NCBI RefSeq assembly: GCF_042684665.1
Contig: NZ_JBHULY010000006.1
Location: 124,001 to 188,000, forward strand
Direction: 5' to 3'
Origin: Jejuia rubra
GTDB taxonomy: Bacteria > Bacteroidota > Bacteroidia > Flavobacteriales > Flavobacteriaceae
Length of the DNA stretch: 64,000 nucleotides
Made by a program: the position numbers and the translations under genes. Each line of letters opens with the position of its first letter. Within the stretch, counting starts at the first letter, position 1. Positions 57,206 to 64,000 of the stretch are shown here, piece after piece. The notes under the pieces were generated by a model. The model saw nothing but the letters and a program-made list of their open reading frames with translations. It did not search any database and was not told the origin of the DNA.

Positions 57206-58161
57206 GTTTCATTGGGCTTAAATACCTTCAGCGCATTCAATTTCAACTTCGTTTTTATAAAAAACAACAATTTTATAACGATATTGGGCAGTTTCAGTAA
57301 TATACGCTGCATAAAATTCAAGCTGTTGAAATCCATGTCCTCCATAAGTTTCTGGGCAAGTTTTTGATTTGAGGACAACTTAAAGTAAATAATGGTCGAA
57401 AAACGGTTGTAATCCATATATTTTTTTAAATGCTTATCCTTTAGCTCTTCATTTTTATAGGTATATAATAACTTTGGGATGTGTTTTTTGTTCGAAAAAC
57501 TGGACATATTATCATCTTGTGTCCTGTTGCTAATAGCGCTAAACGAAGTGTCGTCCAAAGCAACGTCATATATAAGGGCAATTTTGATGTACAAATCGGT
57601 ATCTTGTTCGGAATAAATTTCTGGATCAAAACCATCCACATCGTCAAAAACCTTTCTCGGGAAACATACGGCACCTACCCAGGCCACGCAGTTCTGTAAG
57701 GAATGTTTAAAAAAGTTTGGTACAATACCTCTAAAATTTTTAGGCAGGTCGTTAAATTTAGCTCTATGAAAAATATGTTCAGATTTTTTTAAGGAGTACC
57801 CAGTGGAATACAACCCAGCATTGGGGTATTCATTGATTAAAGCATACAATTGCTCCAAATGATGTGGAAGCCACTCATCGTCCGCATCCAGAAGTGCTAT
57901 ATACTGCCCTCGGCTCTTTCCTATAGCATTATTTCTGGCCGCTGAAAGCCCTTGATTTTCCTGGCTTAGTAGCGTGGTGTTTTTTTGATTGGATAGTTTT
58001 TTTTTCGCTATTTCAAAACCAAAATCAGTTGATCCGTCATTGATTAGAATAATCTCAAAGTCGCTAAACGTTTGAGCCAACAAAGAATTAATAGCTCCAG
58101 AAATATAGATTTCTTTATTATAAAGAGGAATAATAACCGAAAAGAAAGGTGTGCTAGGCAT
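57202..58161 (-). CDS. GT2-family glycosyltransferase A
   Basis: The 319-residue protein has the GT2 GT-A fold: FSVIIPLYNKEIYISGAI (6-23), DFEIILINDGSTD, GQYIALLDADDEW (DxD, near 95). It is the second gene of a minus-strand pair; its start overlaps the end of GT2 B by 8 bp. Confidence 0.9.
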   Translation of the reverse strand: MPSTPFFSVIIPLYNKEIYISGAINSLLAQTFSDFEIILINDGSTDFGFEIAKKKLSNQKNTTLLSQENQGLSAARNNAIGKSRGQYIALLDADDEWLPHHLEQLYALINEYPNAGLYSTGYSLKKSEHIFHRAKFNDLPKNFRGIVPNFFKHSLQNCVAWVGAVCFPRKVFDDVDGFDPEIYSEQDTDLYIKIALIYDVALDDTSFSAISNRTQDDNMSSFSNKKHIPKLLYTYKNEELKDKHLKKYMDYNRFSTIIYFKLSSNQKLAQKLMEDMDFNSLNFMQRILLKLPNIVIKLLFFIKTKLKLNALKVFKPNET

Positions 58162-59059
58162 TGTGGCTCTTTTTTAAGTCGATATAGCACATGTATGATA
58201 GCTTGTACAATTGCAAAATATTCAAACTGGTGTTATCACTCAACAAATTTATCTTCATAAATTCACCAAAGATTTTGTGAAAAAGTGCTAGAATATAGTT
58301 TATCCGGTTTTTTTTAAGACTACGGAACACTAGCAACAAGCTATTTTCGTGCTCATGTCCCTTTTTCTCATGATATAGCCATAATAAAGCATTTACGGCT
58401 TCTTCCACTTTGGTCAAATAAACCTCATTGCTGTCTATGCCTATGTGGAAAACCTCATTGTCTATATGAAGTACACTAGCGCCTGATTGTTTTAATAGAA
58501 CACTGAAATGATTATCCAGTCCGTAACTTTTTCTATCTACCTTGGAATTGACCTTAACAAATGTTGAACGCTTTATCAAGAAATTGCCCGAAACGATGTA
58601 TTTAAAAGGCTTTGAATTGCGTTTTTGGGCTTTTATCTGCTCGTATTTCCTGCCATACTTCCAGCGTAATTTTTGTGCCTTAGTGATAAATTGATTGTTA
58701 TCATAGGCTATACCTCCATATATTACATCATTATTGAAATTGGTTTGCTCGATGTATTCTTTAATAAATGTTTTTCCTTTTGGTAGCACATCCGCATCTA
58801 AAAAAATAAACCAGTCATATTTGGCCATATTGGCTAGTTTGCCACGGGTGGCAGTACGGCCTATATTTTTTCTTAAGGCTTTAAAGCTACAATTATTGAA
58901 TTGGTTAATCTTTTCGTTTTCAGCATTCAAATTTGAGTTGGAACCATCATCTAGCACCAATATTTCAAATTTAATCTCGCAATCTATGCATTGTTGATAA
59001 AGCGCTTTTACAAGAGCAGTGACGTTATAATTATATGTAGGAATTAAAATTGATAGCAT
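58154..59059 (-). CDS. GT2-family glycosyltransferase B
   Basis: The 301-residue protein starts MLSILIPTYNYN, has LDDGSNSNL (36-44) and the DXD-type WFIFLDADVLP (about 86-96), all GT2 features. It is 2 bp downstream of the FtsE-like gene and overlaps GT2 A by 8 bp, so the three share a transcript. Confidence 0.9.
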   Translation of the reverse strand: MLSILIPTYNYNVTALVKALYQQCIDCEIKFEILVLDDGSNSNLNAENEKINQFNNCSFKALRKNIGRTATRGKLANMAKYDWFIFLDADVLPKGKTFIKEYIEQTNFNNDVIYGGIAYDNNQFITKAQKLRWKYGRKYEQIKAQKRNSKPFKYIVSGNFLIKRSTFVKVNSKVDRKSYGLDNHFSVLLKQSGASVLHIDNEVFHIGIDSNEVYLTKVEEAVNALLWLYHEKKGHEHENSLLLVFRSLKKNRINYILALFHKIFGEFMKINLLSDNTSLNILQLYKLSYMCYIDLKKSHNA

Positions 59060-59061
59060 AA

Positions 59062-59745
59062 TTATGCCCTCCGTTGCACCACCTCATACACTTGATTCTC
59101 ATCGCACTTCAGCGTTTTGCTCGGGTATTTTAAAAGCAAGGCATAGTCGTGCGTGGCCATAAGGATGGTGTTGCCGTTTTTGTTGATGTCCTGCAACACT
59201 TCCATGACTTCTACGCTAGTTTGCGGATCTAAATTTCCCGTAGGTTCATCAGCAAGAATGAGCTCAGGGTTGTTTAGTAAGGCTCTGGCTATGGCAACAC
59301 GTTGCTGTTCACCACCTGACAGTTCGTGGGGGAATTTAAAACCTTTGGTTTTCATTCCAACTTTAGTCAGCACTTCTTCAACTCGGGTATTCATTTTTTC
59401 TTTGTCCTTCCAGCCGGTGGCTTTTAACACAAAAAGCAAATTGTCGTTAACCGTCCTGTCAATCAACAATTTAAAATCCTGAAATACCACGCCTAGTTTT
59501 CGTCTTAAAAAGGGAATATCCTTTTCTTTTAAGGTATGTAAATCGTAATCTACGATTGAGCCTTCGCCTTCGGTTAATGGCAAATCTCCATAAAGGGTTT
59601 TCATAAAACTACTTTTCCCTGTGCCGGTTTTCCCAATCAGGTAAACAAATTCACCTTTATGTATCTCAACGTTAACGTTGGAAAGCACCAGATTGTCACC
59701 TTGATAAATGGAAGCGTTTTTTAACTGTAAAATGGTTTCGGGCAT
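59062..59745 (-). CDS. ftsE: FtsE-like ABC ATPase
   Basis: The 227-residue protein has Walker A GKTGTGKSS (38-46), Q-loop VVFQDFKLL, signature LSGGEQQR, Walker B LILADEPTG and the H-loop THD. The segment FQDFKLLIDRTVNDN is typical of FtsE, the cytosolic partner of FtsX in division and cell-wall hydrolase control. No ftsX is adjacent; instead GT genes follow. LolD is an alternative. Confidence 0.88.
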   Translation of the reverse strand: MPETILQLKNASIYQGDNLVLSNVNVEIHKGEFVYLIGKTGTGKSSFMKTLYGDLPLTEGEGSIVDYDLHTLKEKDIPFLRRKLGVVFQDFKLLIDRTVNDNLLFVLKATGWKDKEKMNTRVEEVLTKVGMKTKGFKFPHELSGGEQQRVAIARALLNNPELILADEPTGNLDPQTSVEVMEVLQDINKNGNTILMATHDYALLLKYPSKTLKCDENQVYEVVQRRA

Positions 59746-60052
59746 TAGGAAAAAGTTTCAGGCTACAAGTTTAAAGTTAAAAGCACGAAGTTCCAAATTC
59801 CTAACAATAAACGTTTGTAAATCTCTTAATTGTTTCTTTGTTTAACGAATTGATTTTGGAGTTTAGTTTTTACGTTTTTGGAATTTTAAAACACCTGCTT
59901 ATAATTCTAGCACGATTGTTGCGTTATAGGTCAAACAAGACTCCAAAATATTTTTATTTTGGTTTCGATTGAATTTGTCATTCCTGCGAAGGCGGGAAAC
60001 CAAAACCATTAGTTATCTTTGAATTTTTTTCATACAAAAAAATAAATACTAA
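59746..60052. other. 307-bp divergent gap with an extragenic repeat and a -7 box
   Basis: The gap separates ftsE from the TPR gene. It holds a short leader repeat (GTTTAAAGTTAAAAG, about 59769), the palindrome ATTCCTGCGAAGGCGGGAA (59980-59998) and TATCTTTG at 60014-60021, 31 bp before the TPR start. No TTG is found at 17-23 bp above the box; the repeat element occupies that place. Confidence 0.6.
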
Positions 60053-63000
60053 ATGAATCTTAAACATAGTATTTCAATCCTCACTTTTTGTCTTTGTCTT
60101 CAAGTTTTTTCGCAACAGTCGGCAGTTTACACGAACGATTTGGTCGACTTTCAAAAGGCATTAAGTCTCTATAACAATCAGCAATATTTAGCAGCTCAGT
60201 CCCTTTTTTCCCAAATCAAAAAAACGGCGGAGAAGGAAAATTTAAAATCTGACTGCACCTATTATATAGCCAATTGCGCAGTGAGATTGAACCAGCAAAA
60301 TGCCGATCAATTGATTAACGATTTCGTGGAAGAATATCCAACGAGTACCAAACGAAACACTGCTTTTATGGACGTTGGAGATTATTATTTTGCCAATGGT
60401 AAATTTGCCTATGCCAGAAAGTGGTACGATAAGGTAGATGAATATGCGCTGTCCAAAAAAGAACGTGAAAAATTCTATTTCAACAATGGCTACACGGCAT
60501 TTGTCACTAAGCAGTATAAGGATGCCAAAAAATACTTGGCCAAAGTAGAAAACTCACCTAAGTATGGCTCGCAAGCCAAATACTACATTGGTTTTATGGC
60601 TTACGAGGGCGATGATTACGACAGGGCGAATGAATATTTTGAACAGGTTGAAGACCAGGAGCGATACAAGGAAAAATTGTCCTACTATCAAGCCGATTTA
60701 AACTTCAAACTGGGAAAATTTGAAAAGGCAATTGAATTGGCAAAAGCGAGGTTGGATTCAAGTGATGATGAGGAAGTATCCGAACTTTCGAAAATCATTG
60801 GAGAGAGCTACTTCAATTTAGAACAATATGCTGAAGCTATCCCATACCTACAGGCCTATAAAGGAAAAAAAGGGAAAAGGGACAGAACGGCCAAATGGAA
60901 CAATACCGATTTTTACCAATTGGGTTATGCGCATTACAAGCAAGGCGATTATGAAAATGCCATTTCCGAGTTCAACAAAATCATCGGGGGTAATAATAGT
61001 ATCGCTCAAAACGCCTATTATCATTTAGGTGAAAGCTATATCAAACTGGATAAAAAACAGGAAGCTTTAAATGCATTTAGAAATGCTTCCCAAATGGATA
61101 ACGATTTGAAAATCCAAGAGGATGCCTGGTTGAATTATGCCAAGATTAGTTATGAAATTGGTAATCCTTATCAATCTGTGCCACAAGTGTTGGCAGGCTA
61201 TTTGGACAAGTATCCAAAAACATCATACAAGGAGGAAATTGAAACGCTTTTGATTGATTCCTACATCACCTCCAAAAATTATGAAGAAGCGCTTAACCTC
61301 TTAGAAAAGAAAAAAAGTTTTGAAAACAAAATGGCCTATCAAAAGGTTGCATTTTATAGAGGGTTGGAATTATATAGCGAAAACCAATATCTCGAGGCCG
61401 AATCGCTTTTTGATAAATCTTTAAGCGAACCAAGGGACGAAAAATTCACGGCACGTGCCACATTTTGGAAAGCTGAGGCAGATTATAATTTAACGAATTA
61501 TGACGATGCACTGGTCGGCTTCAAACAGTTTATGCAACAAGCCGTTGGCATGAATTTGCCAGAGCAAGGCAACATTGATTATAATTTGGCCTATACCTAT
61601 TTCAAACTGAAAAATTACGACCAAGCTTCAAAGTATTTCAACCAGTTTATATCCAAAGCAAAGGATGATAAAGTTCGCCTAAATGACGCTTATTTGCGTT
61701 TGGGAGACGGTCATTTTGTGTCCAGTAAATATGGTCAAGCGATTGATGCCTACAATAATGCCATTCGATTGGATGAGGTAGAGTCTGATTATGCCTTTTT
61801 TCAAAAAGCAATTAGTACGGGCTATGCCGGAAACCCTTCGAAAAAAATCAAAGAACTCGAAACGTTTATTTCTGAATATCCCAAATCCAAGCTTCGTGAT
61901 GATGCTTTGTACGAACTTGGAAATTCCTATGTAAAAGACAATCAAACTGAAAAGGCCATGGCGCGATACGACAAGTTGAACTCTGAGTACAGAATGAGTT
62001 CCTTCGTGCCAAAATCCCTATTACGCCAAGGTTTGATACACTATAATGGCGGTAAAAATGAGTCAGCTTTAAAAAAGTTCAAAAATGTGGCTAGCGATTA
62101 CCCCGGTACTCCGGAAGCCGTTCAAGCGGTTTCTACGGCAAGATTGATTTATATCGATTTGGGCAGAGTGGACGAATATGCCAATTGGGTAAAGCAGTTG
62201 GACTATGTTGAGGTAACCGATGCCGATTTGGACAATACCACGTACGAGGCGGCAGAAAAGAAATATTTGGACGGCGATACCGATGCGGCCATAAAACAAT
62301 TTAATGGCTATTTAAATAATTTTCCCAACGGGATTCACAGCTTGCAAGCTCATTTTTATTTGGGTCAACTCTACTACAGAAAGGACTTGATTGCCAATGC
62401 AGCGCCCCATTATAAATATGTAGTGGAAGCTTCGCAAAGCGAATTTACCGAGGAAGCATTGTCGCGATTGTCGCAATACCATTTGGAAAATAAAAATTGG
62501 AAGCAGGCCATGCCTTTACTGAAACGTTTGGAAGCAGAAGCTAACTATCCTCAAAATGTGGTATTTGCCCAATCCAATTTAATGAAGGCCAATTATCAAT
62601 TGGAGCAATATGATGATGCCGTAGCTTACGCCGAAAAAGTTTTAAAAAGTTCAAAGATTGATAATAAAATCAAAAGTGATGCGCATATTATTATTGCCCG
62701 TTCGGCCATAAAAACGGGTGATGAAGTTAAGGCTAAATCAGCATATAAAAATGTTCAAAAAGTGGCAACAGGTGAGACGGCGGCCGAAGCTCTTTACTAT
62801 GACGCTTATTTTAAACATAAGGACGGAAAATTTAAAGCTTCCAATACAGCCGCACAAAAATTGGCAAAGGATTATTCGGGCTATAAGTATTACGGTGCCA
62901 AAGGCTTAGTAGTCATGGCGAAAAACTTCTATGCTTTGGATGATGCCTATCAAGCAACTTACATTTTAGAAAGTGTGATAGAAAACTTCGGTCAATTTGA

Positions 63001-63088
63001 TGATGTGGTGGACGAAGCCCGAACAGAATTAAATCGAATTAAAAAGGAAGAAGCTAAGACGAATTCATCAATCGTACCTCAAGATTAA
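60053..63088 (+). CDS. Large secreted TPR protein
   Basis: The 1011-residue protein has a signal peptide (1-20, CLQVFSQ) and tetratricopeptide repeats over almost its whole length, seen as repeated YxxGxxxYxxxxYxxAxxxF units (for example AKYYIGFMAYEGDDYDRANE, AYYHLGESYIKLDKKQEALN). It likely scaffolds envelope proteins in the periplasm. An outer-membrane protein gene follows 56 bp downstream on the same strand, and the two may form a unit. Confidence 0.9.
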   Translation: MNLKHSISILTFCLCLQVFSQQSAVYTNDLVDFQKALSLYNNQQYLAAQSLFSQIKKTAEKENLKSDCTYYIANCAVRLNQQNADQLINDFVEEYPTSTKRNTAFMDVGDYYFANGKFAYARKWYDKVDEYALSKKEREKFYFNNGYTAFVTKQYKDAKKYLAKVENSPKYGSQAKYYIGFMAYEGDDYDRANEYFEQVEDQERYKEKLSYYQADLNFKLGKFEKAIELAKARLDSSDDEEVSELSKIIGESYFNLEQYAEAIPYLQAYKGKKGKRDRTAKWNNTDFYQLGYAHYKQGDYENAISEFNKIIGGNNSIAQNAYYHLGESYIKLDKKQEALNAFRNASQMDNDLKIQEDAWLNYAKISYEIGNPYQSVPQVLAGYLDKYPKTSYKEEIETLLIDSYITSKNYEEALNLLEKKKSFENKMAYQKVAFYRGLELYSENQYLEAESLFDKSLSEPRDEKFTARATFWKAEADYNLTNYDDALVGFKQFMQQAVGMNLPEQGNIDYNLAYTYFKLKNYDQASKYFNQFISKAKDDKVRLNDAYLRLGDGHFVSSKYGQAIDAYNNAIRLDEVESDYAFFQKAISTGYAGNPSKKIKELETFISEYPKSKLRDDALYELGNSYVKDNQTEKAMARYDKLNSEYRMSSFVPKSLLRQGLIHYNGGKNESALKKFKNVASDYPGTPEAVQAVSTARLIYIDLGRVDEYANWVKQLDYVEVTDADLDNTTYEAAEKKYLDGDTDAAIKQFNGYLNNFPNGIHSLQAHFYLGQLYYRKDLIANAAPHYKYVVEASQSEFTEEALSRLSQYHLENKNWKQAMPLLKRLEAEANYPQNVVFAQSNLMKANYQLEQYDDAVAYAEKVLKSSKIDNKIKSDAHIIIARSAIKTGDEVKAKSAYKNVQKVATGETAAEALYYDAYFKHKDGKFKASNTAAQKLAKDYSGYKYYGAKGLVVMAKNFYALDDAYQATYILESVIENFGQFDDVVDEARTELNRIKKEEAKTNSSIVPQD

Positions 63089-63144
63089 AATGTCCAATTT
63101 TTATGAATCAAAAATCGTTAATCGTCAATCGTAAATCAGAACAC

Positions 63145-64000
63145 ATGCGAAAGCAAATCAAACATATCCCAATTCTACTACTAACATTTTACGGTTTTAT
63201 AGCTGTAGCCCAACAAAAAGGAAAAGACACTCTCAATACAGGAGTCATTGACGTGGTAAAGCCTTATACCCCGTCTATTTCGGATGCCTTCAAGGTGAAG
63301 GAGGTCCCATCAACAGAAGATGACAAGGAGATTCAAAAAAAGGAAATCAAATACAATATTTTCTCATTTCCGGTGGCTTCAACCTTTACCCCAGCAAAGG
63401 GAAAGGCGGCAACGGTTGAAAAGGCAAAACCAGTAAAACTGTTTGAAAACTATGCCACTTTGGGCGTTGGTACATATACCACCATTTTGGGAGAAGTGTA
63501 TCTCAACCACGCCATCAACAGAACTGAAAGTGTAGGTGGTTATTTTAGTCATCACTCCTCTGGTGGTGGTATTGATGAGGTGCAGTTTGATGATCATTTT
63601 TCAAACTCCAAAATAAATGTAAACTACGGGTCTCATCAACGGGACTTTTCTTGGAATGTTGAAGGTGGTTTTCAGTACCAAATTTATAATTGGTACGGTG
63701 TACCCGCATCCCAAACTGCACAGGCAATGACGGATGCTTTGGATGTTGACCATGCTTTTTCTACCGCGAATTTTGGCGGGGATATCTCTTTTGAGGATAC
63801 TTATATTAATTCGGGAGGCTTTGTTTTTAGGCGTTTTAGCGACAATCAAGGCTCCGGTGAAAATCGTTTTGTTGCTAAGGCTAAAGTGGATGTTCCCATT
63901 AATGGTGAAGAGATTTCTACCGATTTTGTATTCGATTATCTTGGTGGTGCTTTTGATAGAAGTTATAACGTAAATAGCGAACTCAATTATGGCAATTTTA
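63145..64000 (+). CDS. TonB-dependent-receptor-like outer-membrane protein, 3' end cut by window edge
   Basis: The visible 285 residues start at ATG 63145 (MRKQIKHIPI), giving a signal peptide cut after AVAQ; an in-frame ATG at 63103 is 14 codons upstream but breaks the signal. Beyond a short linker (NTGVIDVVKPYTPSIS) there are alternating amphipathic strands (VGTYTTILGEVYLN, INVNYGSHQRDFSWNVEGGFQYQ) as in outer-membrane barrels. No plug domain is visible in this part. It is probably co-transcribed with the TPR gene. Confidence 0.8.
   Translation, partial: MRKQIKHIPILLLTFYGFIAVAQQKGKDTLNTGVIDVVKPYTPSISDAFKVKEVPSTEDDKEIQKKEIKYNIFSFPVASTFTPAKGKAATVEKAKPVKLFENYATLGVGTYTTILGEVYLNHAINRTESVGGYFSHHSSGGGIDEVQFDDHFSNSKINVNYGSHQRDFSWNVEGGFQYQIYNWYGVPASQTAQAMTDALDVDHAFSTANFGGDISFEDTYINSGGFVFRRFSDNQGSGENRFVAKAKVDVPINGEEISTDFVFDYLGGAFDRSYNVNSELNYGNF

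Overview
The window comes from a marine-type member of the Flavobacteriaceae (Bacteroidota). The evidence is an AT-rich genome, a SusC/SusD pair, a protein with a type IX secretion C-terminal domain, lipoproteins with weak Shine-Dalgarno sites, promoters that fit the Bacteroidota TTG / TAnnTTTG pattern, and a tmRNA whose tag ends GENNYALAA. No rRNA, tRNA, CRISPR array, prophage or intact insertion sequence was seen.

Positions 1-3150 hold a LacI-family repressor (minus strand, cut by the window edge) divergent from a 2-keto-3-deoxygluconate kinase / KDPG aldolase pair. The space between them carries two matching 18-bp operator-like palindromes. This is the lower end of a uronate (for example alginate or pectin) pathway; the upstream enzymes are not in the window. 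A secreted coiled-coil protein made of about fifteen 29-residue repeats follows (3381-5645).

Positions 5847-36040 are a large polysaccharide utilisation locus (PUL), all on the plus strand, that fits laminarin or a related beta-1,3/1,6-glucan. It has a membrane-bound propeller/LuxR regulator, SusC and SusD, a surface lipoprotein with a triplicated 160-residue module, a clan-A glycosidase joined to a predicted outer-membrane barrel, a two-module binding lipoprotein, a GH16 endo-glucanase, a GH149-like phosphorylase, four GH17 proteins (one lipoprotein, three without signal), a GH30 lipoprotein, two GPH-type sugar transporters, a small membrane protein of unknown role and a T9SS-sorted binding protein. 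The inferred flow is surface binding and cutting (SusCD, GH16, binding proteins), debranching (GH30) and trimming (GH17 lipoprotein), import across the inner membrane (two MFS carriers), then cytosolic hydrolysis (soluble GH17s) and phosphorolysis (GH149-like). No GH3 beta-glucosidase is present.

Positions 36150-49850 are mostly housekeeping or poorly known genes: a large BNR-repeat protein, a GIY-YIG protein, ssrA (tmRNA), a lysine/saccharopine-type dehydrogenase, an SDR, membrane proteins of the DUF1361 and DUF2809 types, a creD operon with its own small winged-helix regulator and two identical-pattern operators, a DUF1801 protein, a Tat-type sugar isomerase-like protein and kdsA. Several families of extragenic palindromes sit here.

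Positions 50014-59060 hold typA and a cell-surface glycan cluster (two O-antigen-type flippases, a phosphoethanolamine-transferase-like enzyme, three glycosyltransferases), then an FtsE-like ATPase, a large TPR protein and the start of an outer-membrane protein that runs off the window end.
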